Positions 34,434-46,846 of a stretch of DNA of 64,000 bases are shown here, one piece after another. Numbering within the stretch: the stretch's first letter is position 1; each line of letters opens with the position of its first letter. The DNA is from Cryptomeria japonica (lineage: Eukaryota; Streptophyta; Pinopsida; Cupressales; Cupressaceae), in the NCBI RefSeq assembly GCF_030272615.1, contig NC_081413.1, positions 442,767,038 through 442,831,037 of the forward strand. Reading direction: 5' to 3'. The translations under genes were made by a program, and so were the position numbers. The notes under the pieces are model-generated. The model had not been told where the DNA came from. It was given only the letters and a program-made list of their open reading frames with translations, and did no database searches.

Positions 34434-36248
34434 TATGTGATGTTGTCACCCTTGGTGGGAACCAGTCGTTGACTATAGACATCATCAACCATTTAGTTGA
34501 GGATCCTGCATAGTCTACATAAAGAAAAGGTAAGGAATTAAAAAATTTACAATGATTTTGATGACAACATCTTTTTATTATTTAATACTCTTTTTTGTCT
34601 ACAAAGTTCATGTTGTTCATGTTGTGTACTATGTAATTTTTATCTAACATAAGATAATTGAATTACATGTGTAGGACCCTGAACCCCTTTGATGAGGATC
34701 CTGCACAGTCTCATGGATGGACAGGTATAACTAGTCAATACACCCTATAGAAATAGTTTATTTTTTTTAAATTACTTTGAATACAAACTTCCTTAGTTTT
34801 TCAAACCTCGACATTAGCAGCAAATCTAATACAGTTATCAACACTTGAGGCCTCAGTTGGACATTCCAATTTTAATCCCAAAATCAACTTTAGGGTCGAC
34901 TTCTTCATCAACATTACCCTCATTTGTAAAATTTCTCTCTCATTACCAATTAACTCTCTCATTTCATGGAATGCAGGTACCCCCAAATAGGTATTTGTCA
35001 GATCTGTGTTCATCGAGAGAGGGAATGCAGCAATAGAAAATGAAAGTGACACATGTAGTAGGTCTAAAATAGGGAGATCAACAAGAGGTCAAAAGATTAG
35101 AAGAAAATTCAATAAATGCATGAAATTTTTCCTTGCTCAAGCGCGGTCATTTTCTTATGATGATGAGACCAAAGGTGACATTGAGGTGCCACTGAGGCAC
35201 AAACATCTATAGAAACAATGGGTTCCCAAGGAACTTCCTGCAATAAACACCGATTTTTGTGTTAACGATAGGATATATCACATAGCACCTTCGTCATTAC
35301 ATGGTTTAGGCTTATTTTCCATGGACGACATAAAGGTTTGTTACAACAAAGTTGTTGAATTGATGGAGTTTGTTGGACCTTGTTACAATTACAATAATTG
35401 GATGCAGATTGTTAAATATAAAAAAAGTATGCGTACGTATGCACTGTCAACAAATTATATACAACAGAAAGATAATGATCAAAGTAAATGAGTGGCTATA
35501 TACATTGATGGTCGGCCAAAAGCAATGGGGAATATTGCAGGTTTTATAAATAGTACGTGACCTGGGTCAACTAATAAACAACCCAATTGCATATTTGAGG
35601 GGCGCAAGGGAAATCATGTATTCGTATGTGCGATAAAATCAATAAGTGCAGGCGAAGAGCTTCTAATCAATTATAGTTTGAATCGTATAGATACAAACAA
35701 AGTTAATATCATGGGGCTGGTACGTACTATATACCATTTAAATTAACCAACCTCTAATTAATGAATCCAATATACCATTTTATTATGAATTTTTTTGTTA
35801 AGTCTATTGGTTTAATTTTGCTAACATTTTTTATATTTTTTCTTTGTCATAGGGCGACATGGATCCATCACATATCATAGATAGGGATGTAGGATGCGAC
35901 ACTTCTACCAAGTAGGTAAACCTCATTGTAATTTTATAAATTAGATAGAAGCAAATTGTTACATTATTATGTTCTTTTTTTTAGTGATTTAGACTAATTT
36001 TTTAATTGTTAATGATATTCTTGACACAGACGGATGTTCAGGGAAAGGGAAAGGGAGTTGTAGTACTTGAGTATCTCTTTAGGGATGTGGAATCAATAGG
36101 ATTAAGCGATGATGACCCTAAAAATTCCACACACCCTATGGAATTCATAAAAAAGCCTCTTAGAATAATTACTAAAGAGATTGTTGCTTTGGTAGCCATG
36201 CATCCTATGACTAATGAGATACGAGAGAGGGTGGAAGTATTCATTTGA
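34434..36248 (+). pseudogene. SET-domain (histone-methyltransferase-like) region of the second CACTA gene
   Basis: SET domains transfer methyl groups to lysine, usually in histones. In frame from 35213 the sequence reads IYHIAPSSLHGLGLFSMDDI, then MGNIAGFINST, then QPNCIFEGRKGNHVFVCAIK and SISAGEELLINYSLNRID. This is the SET order GLGLF, GNIAxFIN, PNC, GEELxINY; the tyrosine of the last motif is kept, but the usual NHS after FI is NST. Stops at 35210-35212, 35489-35491 and 35558-35560 look like former CAG or CGA codons. Splice sites fit 35719|35853 and about 35916|36030, all in phase, joining SET to a downstream basic, acidic-patch region (TDVQGKGKGVVVLEYLFRD). Upstream pieces at 34434-34520 and 34680-34727 look like duplicated small exons. 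Present activity is unlikely. Confidence 0.75.
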
Positions 36249-38769
36249 ATGGCAGAAAACTTGCAAGTAAGCAGTAATGAAAGATTTAATTATAACAAAA
36301 GTTCAATAATGGTTTATATTTTATTCTCTTTTATATCATTAACTAAAATATGTACGTTTTGTTTTTACAACAATTTATCTGCCCTCATGAAAGTCGTTTC
36401 CATGATCAGGGTGTTGCAGGTTCTTCAGGTGATGATGATTTTTTTGTATTATCGCTTGCTTGGCTTATCACTCTGAGTAACCAAAACACATCATACTTGA
36501 TACTGTCAATCTTCAAAATAAAGGTTCATCCTTGTTTACAATTCTTGGACTTTTCATATATTTAATGTATTATTCTTTAGGTGTTGTCAATGTTCCTGTG
36601 CAAATGTCATTGCCACCTCGTCAGAGGTTAGCCGCACCTATATTGCCGACTGCAATATCAACAACATGTAGAATCCAGACATCCTCTACTGCACGTCATA
36701 TTGGCTCGCCCACTGTTGGTAGATCCCTCTTTTGCTCTATCTTCTGTTATGTGTTTATTTCCCTTCAAGCGTTCTTTCTTGGGGGAATTTCATAGTGGAT
36801 TCATTTTTGCAAGAGGAGATGCACATGAGGATGCGCCAGAGGCGACTACTACTGATAACATACCATCATTTCCTAGATCTTCTCGTATTGCTAGTATGGG
36901 AACGTTGCAGGCCACATTGATGGTGGTGAGTGATGAAGAAATGATTCCCTTAAAGATACAAAAGGTTCCAGGTACTTTAAAATTATTATTATATATACTC
37001 TAATTGTAATTTACTTTATGATCACTCGTTTAGGACTAATGATCCCATGAATTTTTTGTAGGCAATGATATTTTCTATAAACATCTTAGTGACATTGCAT
37101 TGCAGATATTTGGGCCCACCATACGCAAAAGGTGGTACATCATATGTGAACTAACCCTAATCCACTATTTTGATTTCATATCATTGCTAGAATAGTTTTC
37201 CTTTGATCTATTTCTTGAACTGTAATAAATGTAGCTTAAGTTCATTTCTGAATCTAACAGGTTTGTTTTTTGCTTTAAAAGGTGGAATGACCAAGAAAAA
37301 AGGTTAAAAGATGAATTGACAAACCAAATGGTTGAGTGGTTTGGAAATGATACCTTTGACAAAACCAAGCTCCTTGAAAGAGCTGACACATATCTAAAGT
37401 ATGTGAGGGACCAATACAGGACCCATTTAGAGAGGAACCTAAAGTACAAGCGCCCCCATGATTCCAAAGAGGGAGTGGAAGGACCTAATTTTAGATGCCA
37501 AGGAGAGAATTGAAAGGAAAAAAGGAAATACACCACCAGACGCCAGAAGAACGTATGAGATACTATTAAGAATGTAATTATGTACTAATTAATTACTCTT
37601 TCTATTTATATAATCTAGCATATTTCAAACTTTTTATAGACTAAGTGACATGTCAAAGGCAACCAAGGTAGGACAAGAAAAGCACGAGAAACACAAACTT
37701 GGCTCTGGTGGTTATATGAAATTTGCTGCACGAATTGTAAGTATCTCATGTAAACAGAATATTGCATCAAAATATTAATAAATTGCAAACGAATTTTTTT
37801 TTGTCAAACAATGCAAGAAAATTCATGGTACCAAGCAAAAATGAAGGGCTCTGAATTCAACAGTGCACCCACAGAAGATGACAAGAGAATTGCCTACCAG
37901 CAAGGCTATTCAGCTGTGGCTGATCAACTATGAGAATTGAGTGGGCATACACAACATTAGAGTGCATCTATCACACAGGTAAATATGCTAAATGGAAATT
38001 GTTTCAAATTGAATACATTACCAATAATCTAATTGATGTTGAGTTCCAACATAAAGTGACTATATTTGTTTTAAATAAGAAAGCAATCATAACAATGTGG
38101 ATGACATTGGAATGTAGCCTACTAATCGTGAAACACCACTTGCACATGAAGGTCCAGATGTGCATCCCTGTAGTGGAGGTATTCATTTGCTATTCAAATT
38201 TATTTATGTAGTTATTAATGCAATTAAACATCTTAATTTGTAATTAGAGTAGTAATTAATGTAACCTTTTTTATTAATATTTTAGAGCATGTAGTCAGTG
38301 CTAACCAAGTGGAGCATGATCTGGGTAAACAACATCAGGAATGTGATGTTCCCCACTCAAGTAAAGAGGACCATTGTTATTCCCTTAAATAAATATAATT
38401 GCAATTGGTGTTCAGCATTAATGTAACCTTAGTATTTCAACTCCAGATGATCTAGAGGGTCTTCAGCATGTTGAGGTTGAGGCTAGACAAAATGATGTGG
38501 CCCCATCAGGTAAAGAGCACAATAGTTATGTTCTCTAAGTTAATGAAATACTTGTAATAGTTGTGAAAAATGTTTTTTATTTAACCCATTTCTTTGTTAT
38601 TGCAGATGACCCCCCTTCGCTTCAATGTCCTCGTCCTCAATATAGGACTAGGCATACATCAAGATCACAAGCAAAGGGAAGAACAATTGTAGAGGGGGGA
38701 AATGATGAAGAAACTGATGTTCCACTTAGTATTTTCATAGCTTCAAAGAAAAAACAAAAAAAGAAATGA
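36249..38769 (+). pseudogene. Transposase_24 / TnpA-like part of the second CACTA gene
   Basis: In CACTA elements the second protein binds the subterminal repeats and helps the transposase. Exon-like pieces on the + strand include ICPHESRFHDQGVAGSSGDD (36380), a Pro/Ser-rich part (36600-36940), GNDIFYKHLSDIALQIFGPT (37062), and KRLKDELTNQMVEWFGNDTF followed by TYLKYVRDQYRTHLERNLKY (37297-37450). Then come KERIERKKGNTPPDARR (37508) and LSDMSKATKVGQEKHEKHKL followed by GSGGYMKFAARI (37640-37740), which resemble the Ptta/En/Spm Transposase_24 family. Further small exons (38290, 38445) look duplicated. The last exon (38606-38769) ends in a lysine-rich KKKQKKK, a likely nuclear signal. Exon borders are approximate and frameshifts exist (for example near 37465). 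Confidence 0.65.
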
Positions 38770-40002
38770 TTGTAATATACCTTATTTGAAAATGACTGAT
38801 TTTTATGTGTTAGTGAATGCAATTATGTGATAATTAATGGTTATGCATGATATGTGTTAACTAATATTGATGAATGTTGCATGTTAATTAATGTTAATCA
38901 ATGTTATGTGTTAATGAACGTTATGTGATATTAATAAATAAATGTTATATTTTATTAATGGTAGAAAGAATGAATGTTATAAGATGTTAACGAGGAATTT
39001 AGAGTGATGTTAGGGGAGGGGGGGGAGGGGCCAAATGAGCTTCCACCTTCACTTGGTTGGCCCTGTTAAGTAGAGAATATTAAACTATTCTCAAAACCAA
39101 GCGAAGCTCAGCAGGATAACACACTTTTCAATATTTCATTATGTTGCACAATTAATCTTATTGAATAATGTATATTGAATCTTAATTGCAGGGGCCAATA
39201 GAGCCAACACGAATAACAAAACCACAAGTTGTTGGGTATAATGAACTCCCATATTGTCTTGCATGTACACGAACAATATGAGTTGCTTCTAGTTTTGATA
39301 TCCAAGGCGAGACTGCCAAAGATATGAATATTCCTCATCCTTGTAAGTTTTTTTATTACTTATCATTTTCTTTAGCATTTCATTACTTCATGAATGAGAT
39401 GTTTACAGATGTCTATTCCATGAATACCTCTCTATTGTATGCTTCATGATCTTTCTTTTGATTCAACTCTTTATATGTCCTAAAATTGTATGAGCCTAAT
39501 AGCTTCTACTCTTGTTGATATTTTGGTGGCTCTGAACAATGGCTCCTTCGAAGAAGCGTGATCCTTGTAATTTTGGCCTTTCATGATGTGAAAAAGAGGT
39601 TATGTTATGAATAATGGTCTAGATGATTTAGTTATTTCTTATTATGTTGAGTATGAGTAAATTTGGGCTTCCCTGGCTATGGTCACTATTTTGTACTAAC
39701 TATTGTCATTTAGTGTGATTTGAGAATGGACTTCAAGCAATCATGAGGGTGGAAATAATATTCAAGTGTAAGGGGCTATGCAGCCTTGATGAAGGGATGA
39801 AAGTATCAGGAAAGTACAAGTGATTCATGTGTAGATCAATGTATCATTCACCTATTAATTCCTAGCAACATTCTCAAATAAACAAGAAAAGAGGTATGTT
39901 GAATGCATATATACATTCTATGTTGCCATGATATAAGTAAGATATTAAACATGTAACTTAGATTGATTTGCAATTTCATTCATAAATATTAGATCTTCCT
40001 TG
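38770..40002 (+). other. CACTA sequence downstream of the second gene
   Basis: 38810-38980 is a loose repeat of 'aatgttatgtgttaatg'. A G-rich tract lies at 39014-39030. 39100-39350 and 39530-40000 show no domain. The last five bases, CCTTG (39998-40002), are the left target duplication of element D. Confidence 0.5.
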
Positions 40003-41083
40003 TGTTAGGTCCCGAAGGCAACTAAGAGGGCGGGGGGGGGGGGGGGGGGGGGGGGGGCTGAATCAATTGTCAAATAAATTCAAACCAAAGCAACTTAACC
40101 AACTTATTGCTTAATACTGGTAAACTAGTATTTAATATTGGTAGACGGTTTTATCAGTTAATTGCAATACCGGTCAATATTAATGCATGAAAGAAAAAGA
40201 CAAAGTCATCCACAACACTTAACACCAATATTTGTATGTGGAAACCCTATAAGGGGAAAAACCATGGTGGGAAACCTTACCCACAATCAAATGATACTAC
40301 TACAGATAGTATGTGTATACAAAAGGGGTCTACACATGCAGAAAGGCCAAGAACCTAAATCTCACTGCTCAAACACAAATAGGAGTCACACTGACTACAA
40401 TTGGATGGTTAAATCCAATAAGAATGTACTACTCAAAATAGCATCTTCATATGTTGGATTCAGTACCGATGTAGTTCTGATATGATTTCGCAAAACCCTT
40501 GCTTCACCTTCAAATGATGTCTACTTGTATAGCTCTACTTATTCTTGCATATACCTTCACACAATTCTTCTTCACATTCCACATTCGATCTTACAAATAA
40601 GATCTTACATTTATATTATAACCTAGGACCAATTTTAGTAGGTCGGCTCTAAAAGATATTACAATAAAATCAATTTACAAATAAATTAATGCCTGATGCA
40701 ATAACCAATTCAGCATGTTGGCTTAATGCATTTACAATAATAATAAATCATCTCCATAGCGTGCCATGTTGATCTGGAAAAGATAAACCTGTCGATGTAT
40801 AGCCTGGACCTATTTGCCGGTAACAACAAATATGCCAATATGAATATGCCAATAATCAAATCTCCAAGACAAAGTGTCAAAATGATGTCTTCGACATAAC
40901 CAAGTGTTTTCCATGCCATTCCAAGTGTCGGTGATCATTATATCCTGTCGGTGTACCAGATACCGGTGACTGTGCATGAGTCATTTGCTTGCTGGTGAAT
41001 GTTGTTGATTCTCCAAAGTGCCAGAGTTGATAAGTGTTAGTAGGTATTGACATCAATGACAAAACCATACCAAAATACCAACA
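40003..41083 (-). repeat. 3' LTR of element D (1081 bp)
   Basis: It begins TGTTAGGTCCCG and ends TACCAACA, pairing with 41750-42810. It holds a homopolymer of 26 G at 40032-40057 and an AAAAACCATGGTGGG motif at about 40255-40271. A 69-codon minus-strand ORF (40919-40710) recurs in the other copy. Confidence 0.9.
40032..40057 (+). repeat. Run of 26 G in the element D LTR
   Basis: 26 consecutive G. The paired LTR has a much shorter, interrupted run (about 41774-41784). It may be replication slippage or a sequencing/assembly length error. Confidence 0.9.
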
Positions 41084-41097
41084 ATCTCCCCCTTTGG
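41084..41097 (-). other. Polypurine tract of element D
   Basis: Minus strand CCAAAGGGGGAGAT, next to the LTR edge, identical to that of B2. Confidence 0.82.
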
Positions 41098-41426
41098 CAT
41101 TGATGGCAACACAAGATGGAAAAACCATCAAAGTGCCAAAACAGAGATGCCAAATACCAAAATACCAACAATTATCAAAATATAAGTAATCTCTCCCAAA
41201 GTAACAATCTCTCCCTCTGAGAGTGACATATGTTTCCTTTTGTTTTTCCATACCAGTCTCTCCCCCTTTGACATAAAATGCTAAAGTTACTATAAAACCA
41301 AGTTCATATACAAAATACCAACCAATTTAGTATACCACTACTCCCCCTGAGAAGTAGCTTCCTCATCAAAGCTGGAGTAAAAGATTTCTCTATTAATTAT
41401 GTCAGTTGATGACAAATATCAATTCT

Positions 41427-41693
41427 CTAAGTATATACCGGTGGGGGTATGACCCCAAGCTGATCTGTTAATGCACTCAAAAGTGCTTCTCTTGCTTTGC
41501 AATCATTTTCTTCATCTTTCCCCAAGGTAGGTGGATTAGGCTGACAGGGAATAGGGGCAGTATAGCCATTCTTTGTAACTTCCCAGATTTCCTTTCCAAT
41601 GCAATTTAAATGTGTCTCCATTCTGATCTTCCATATGCCATAGTTGGTTCCATCAAGTTTAGGATTGTCCTTCCTAAAATAGTTAGTAGACAT
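41427..41693 (-). pseudogene. Truncated copia Gag of element D
   Basis: Open 89-codon minus-strand frame starting MSTNYFRKDNPKLDGTNYGI, then WKIRMETHLNCIGKEIWEV, the conserved N-terminus of copia Gag (the LDGTNYxxWKxxM pattern). It ends after ALTDQLGVIPPPVYT at a stop, far short of a normal Gag and without a zinc knuckle. The rest of gag and all of pol are gone. This small frame is intact, but I cannot tell whether the peptide has any role. Confidence 0.8.
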
Positions 41694-41736
41694 TGGATCT
41701 CCTCAAGCTGTTAAACTTCTGCAAAAGAGGACTAAG

Positions 41737-41748
41737 CTCTGATACCAA
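41737..41748 (-). promoter_or_regulatory. Primer-binding site of element D
   Basis: Minus strand TTGGTATCAGAG, followed by C, next to the LTR edge at 41750. Same initiator tRNA-Met type as element B. Confidence 0.85.
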
Positions 41749-41749
41749 T

Positions 41750-42810
41750 TGTTAGGTCCCGGAGGCAACTGAGAGGAGGGGGGGCTGAATCAGTTGTCAA
41801 ATAAATTCAAACCAAAGAAACTTAACCAACTTATTTCTTAATACCGGTAAACCAGTCTTTTATACTGGTAGATAGTTTTATCAGTTAATTGCAATACAGG
41901 TAAATATTAATGCATGAAAGAAAAAGACAAAGTCATCCACAACACTTAACACCAATATTTGTATGTGGAAACCCTGTAAGGGGAAAAACCACGGTGGAAA
42001 ACCTTAACCACAATCAGATGATACTACTGTAGATAGTATGTGTATACAAAAGGGGTCTTCACATGCAGAAAGGCCAAGCGCCTAGAGCTCGCTGCTCAAA
42101 CACAAATAGGAGTCACACTGACTACAATTGGATGGTTAAATCCAATAAGAATGTACTACTCAAAATAGCATCTTCATATGCTGGATTCAGTACTGGTGTA
42201 GTTCTGATATGATTTCACAGAAACCTTGCTTCACCTTCAAATGATGTCTACATGTATATCTCTTCTTATTCTCGCATATACCTTCACACAATTCTTGTTC
42301 GCATTCCACATCTGATCTTACAAATAAGATCTTACATTTATATTATAATCTAGGACCAATTTTAGTAGGTCAGCTCTAAAAGATATTACAATAAAATCAA
42401 TTTACAAATAAAGTAATGCTCAATGCAATAAATGATTCAACATGTCGGCTTAATGCATTTACAACAATAATAAATCATCTCCATAGTGTGCCATGCTGAT
42501 CTGGAAAAGATAAACCTGCCGGTGTATAACCTGGACCTATTTGCCGATAACAGCAAATATGCAAATATGAATATGCCAATAATCAAATTTCCAAAATAAA
42601 ATGTCAAAACGATGTCTTCGACATAACCAAGTATTTTCCATGCCATTCCAAGTGTCGGTGATCATTATATCCTGCCGATGTACCAGATACCAGTGACTGT
42701 GCATGAGTCATTTGCTTGTGGATGAATGTTGTTGATTCTCCAAAGTGCTAGAGTTGATAAGTGTTAGTAGGTGTTGACATCAATGACAAAACCATACCAA
42801 AATACCAACA
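41750..42810 (-). repeat. 5' LTR of element D (1061 bp)
   Basis: It begins TGTTAGGTCCCGG and ends TACCAACA, followed by the CCTTG target duplication at 42811-42815. It contains GGGGAAAAACCACGGTGG at about 41980-41997. Confidence 0.9.
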
Positions 42811-43100
42811 CCTTGTAATTTCATTCTTGGTATCTCTATCAATCATGTTGCTAAATGAAAATCCTAAACCTCTCTCATTGATGCATGGACATATAGAACG
42901 TTGTTGTTTCTACCCAAAGGATTGTAGAAATTGCTTTCAAAAACTATCAAAATTTTTAGAAACCTTAATAGTCCAAGAATCCCTAAATTCATTGGTGAGA
43001 AACCTTTTCAAGTGAAAAATTCTAGTGAAGGTTGTGTAACATTATTTTGAGAATGTATGGTAGTGCATGAAGGTTCTATAATAGTGTTGGGAGAATTGAT

Positions 43101-43553
43101 AAATGATTGACAACAATGACTGTGACAGCCAAGTCACTTAGGACAATCGGCAAGATATGATTTGTTTCCACTTATTAGGGCCTCCAAACCCCTTTAAAAG
43201 TTTCCAAGGATCACTACAACCCTATCTCAGATGTCCACCACATAATAAGATTATTCATTTCATCATACTCCCAAAATCTCAATCTTCATTTATTCACTAG
43301 GACAGTCACACACTATCTAGGGATAGTCATAAAGTTCTTGATGATTTTCCCTACCCAAGGGCCACAATAGCTTGTAAAGGGTTTGCACTAACCCTCTGCA
43401 CCCCTCACTACCTTCCTCCAAACACCAAGGGGGTCTTTCTTGCACTTACAACTTCAAATCTACCCTTGATGCTACACTAGATCTGATACATGACCAATAT
43501 CATATCAACATTCACCATTTGCACGTGCCAATGAATCTTGGAGACCTACAAAG
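43101..43553 (+). repeat. 453-bp direct repeat, first copy
   Basis: It matches 44476-44928 along its full length, both starting AAATGATTGACAACAATG and ending near GGAGACCTA(C/A)AAAG. The intervening sequence is about 0.9 kb. Differences are scattered, several of them CG against TG or CA. Confidence 0.88.
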
Positions 43554-44475
43554 CATGGAACCTCTAATAAGGTTACGAAGATATTGAACATGCTTGGGGT
43601 AGAATTTTTGGGTATTAGTGTATTACAAAGTTTAGAAAGGGTTTTCTTTCATTTCTTGAAATGCTAGACCCGTGACAGTCATAAAATATGACATACCCAT
43701 AAAGGAATAATGAGGGTCCCCAAGTGCATGTAAAAGGGGGACAAATTTGTTGTTAAGGACAGATAAGCTCATGGTTGTTAGTGTTAAAATTCTACAATTG
43801 AAAACTGATTTCAAAGCTAGGTATAATTAACCATACTTGTCTTCATACTTGCGAAGGATGAAGATGTGAATCTAAATAAAGTGGAAAAAATGCAATGCAA
43901 GATCCAAATTCACATTCACACTCGTCCAGTAAAGCCTAAGACCTATGCATAAAATCAAATGATAAAAATTAATGCCATAGCAAAGACCGTAGATTTCTCA
44001 ATTCTTTATTGAATGCTTGAAATGTGGGTTGCTCTTCAAACTAGCATAACCATGATAGCATGATACAGAGGTAGGGGTAACTCACAATGGCAAACTTAAC
44101 ATACACAACAACTCACTAGGGCATACTTACTAGTCTCCATCCTAAACCACTACAAGTTTGAGCCCTCGCACATAAGTTTTGAAATCCCTTGGACCTTGGA
44201 TATCACCTTGGACATGTTGATTACATTGTTTTGAGAACATGAGAAAATTCCACAAAATCAACTTTGTAATCCCAAAGTTCTCACTTGCTCTTATGACACA
44301 AATCAATCCCTAGCGAACTATACTACCCATTTGATGGACAAAAGACACCACAAAATATTTCCTAAAGCCCTAAAATCCTTAGGATTTGTTAGGAGAAAAT
44401 TTCACAAGGTTGACACACCCTTTATACTAGTCTCTGAATAATAAGACTTTTATGTGAACCCCATTTGCAACATAC

Positions 44476-44928
44476 AAATGATTGACAACAATGACTGTGA
44501 CAGCCAAGTCACTTAGGACAATTGGAAAGATATGATTTGTTTCCACTTATTAGGGCCTCCAAACCCATTTAAAATTTTCCAAGGATCACTACAACCCTAT
44601 CTCATATGTCCACCACATAATAAGATTATTCATTTCATCATACTCCCAAAATCTCAGTCTTCATTTGTTCACTAGGACAACCACACACTATCTAGGGACA
44701 GTCATAAAGTTCTTGATGATTTACCCTACCCAAGGGCCACAATAGCTTGTAAAGGGTCTGCAATAACCCTCTGCACCCCTCACTACCTTCCTCCAAATAC
44801 CAAGGGGGTCTATCTTGCACTTACAATTTCAAATCTGCCCTCAATGCTGCACTAGGTCTGATACATGACCAATATCATACCAACAGTCACCATTTGCATG
44901 TGCCAATGAATCTTGGAGACCTAAAAAG
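44476..44928 (+). repeat. 453-bp direct repeat, second copy
   Basis: Partner of 43101-43553. Both copies contain 'gtgacagccaagtcac' and 'cctctgcacccctcactacc'. Function unknown. Confidence 0.88.
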
Positions 44929-45816
44929 AATGAAAAAATGAAAGATAATACCAATATAAATGTTTCCACCCATTGGGGTGACTTTTCACTAGTGGGGATA
45001 TGATTTATACATTTATTTTTATGACTAGATACCCTAACAAGGGTTTATGACAGTTTTTAGAAAAACTATGATAACTTGCTCAAATCAAAATGAAATTCAA
45101 TCAAACCAAAGACAAAAGTTAATGGATTCATTTTTCTATCATTTCCAATAGGTCTATAATACCAAAAAAAATAATTTCACAATAAAAAAATGATGGAAAA
45201 TAAACTGTAACATTCTAAAAAATAGTGAAAATTGCAGAAATCTCCAAATTTTATTGACTTTTCCTTGAATACCTCAAACAACTGATCCTATGGTCAATGA
45301 AACAAGGCTATTTATTTGTCTCATCAATCCTCCAATTTCCATAGCCGATATTTGAGTATTAACTAACATTGAAACAAAACTAACACACTTTTTACCACTT
45401 TGCAACAAAAGTTGCATTGACAAATTTACGGTGATCGCTTGATGACCACACCATAATTAGGACAATGATCTCAAAAACACTTTTTACCGTTCTCTTGGTG
45501 ATTGTGCCCAATTTAGTATGTCTTTATTATGTATGAAAATGTCATTTTCCAGCATTCCACCGATGATGTATTTGAGATGTCTTTCATTTAGATATGGCAT
45601 GAGGTTAGTCCTAGAGTGAGACTAGGGAGTGGCTCCCACTCTTGTCCCTCATCCATCAGTGTACCTGGTATGCTTGGCATTCATTTTTGGGGAGTTTTTT
45701 AATCAAGTTATAACATAACAATAGACTTGGGTTAAAACAAATAACAAGAAAATTGGTTCCTTGAGCACGCCTTGAGGGCTATCACAACACCAAGGTGTTT
45801 TGGGAGGGCATGCTCG

Positions 45817-46141
45817 CACATGGAGCATTGGGACTTGTGCGAAGAGGAATTCCCACTCACACAAGGATTATGTGATCATTTTTCTCATTCACATGAAATA
45901 ATTCTTGGTTGCATATGGTCTGTCCCCATGTAGCACATACGATGAAAGGTATGCCTGCACATGGAGCATTGGGACTTGTGCAAAGAGACATACCCGCTCA
46001 TGTAGCATGAGGATTGTGTGATTGTCATTCTTGTCCATATGAGAGAATTCTTGGTTCCATATATATGGTGCATCCCCATGAGAACATATAATGAAAGGCA
46101 AGCCCACACATGGAGCGTTGGGACTTGTGCAAAGAGACATA
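45817..46141 (+). repeat. Tandem repeat of about 145 bp, 2.2 units
   Basis: Units start at 45817, 45958 and 46107 with CACATGGAGC(A/G)TTGGGACT. Unit length varies between 141 and 149 bp. Confidence 0.82.
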
Positions 46142-46507
46142 CGATGACACTTCCTCCATTGCACTCTAGAATCTAATGCCTTGTGTAGTTTTAAAGTAGT
46201 GACCCTATGTGGATTCATGACCTGGTATCATACTTCTCTATTGATGTTGCACTATATTGTTCCATTACTTGTGTCATGTATGCATCATGTATGGCATGTG
46301 TGAGCCTACCATCCCCCTTGTATACTTTGATTGACTATTTGGAACTATATCCACAAGCATGATGGGGTGGACCTAAGGGTTCCACGTGGTTGGGTTGACT
46401 TAAACAAAAGAAAGGTTGGAAATATTTTATATCAAGTGTTTTGTGGGTGGTCATAATGCATTTATGTTTTCTTTTAAGATTCTAGTAACATTATTTTGAG
46501 TACTATA

Positions 46508-46846
46508 TTTACCTATTGTACTTTGCTATTGGACTCGATCAACCCAATAACCTTGTACATGTGATTTATTTTATTAAAGAGGATATTCATGTAGTCTGGA
46601 ATGCATTATTATTGTCTTTGGATATATGTTGAATATATAATAATGAGTGACTACTTAGTATGAGATATATATACACTATCTTTACCTATTGTACTTTGCT
46701 ATTGGACTCGATCAACCCAATAACCTTGTACATGTGATTTATTTTATTAAAGAGGATATTCATGTAGTTTAGAATGCATGATTATCGTCTTTAAATATAT
46801 GTTGAATCTATAATAATGAGTGACTACTTAGTATGAGATATATACA
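46508..46846 (+). repeat. Tandem duplication of 173 bp
   Basis: 46508-46680 and 46681-46846 both begin TTTACCTATTGTACTTTGCT and run to 'gagtgactacttagtatgag'. Few differences. Confidence 0.85.

Larger units (their letters stand above)
40003..42810 (-). mobile_element. Element D: mini-copia with only a Gag start (2.8 kb)
   Basis: Two LTRs of 1081 and 1061 bp surround a 666-bp internal region. Perfect 5-bp target duplications CCTTG (39998-40002, 42811-42815) show it is one insertion. A primer-binding site (41737-41749) and a polypurine tract (41084-41097) are present, so it could have been copied by proteins supplied in trans. Only the first 89 codons of gag remain. It is a strongly deleted non-autonomous Ty1/copia element on the minus strand, inserted in the right half of the CACTA transposon. 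Confidence 0.9.

Noticed and set aside
45885-46218. Cysteine/methionine-rich minus-strand ORFs
   Set aside because: They lie inside the 145-bp tandem repeat and repeat the same peptide pieces.
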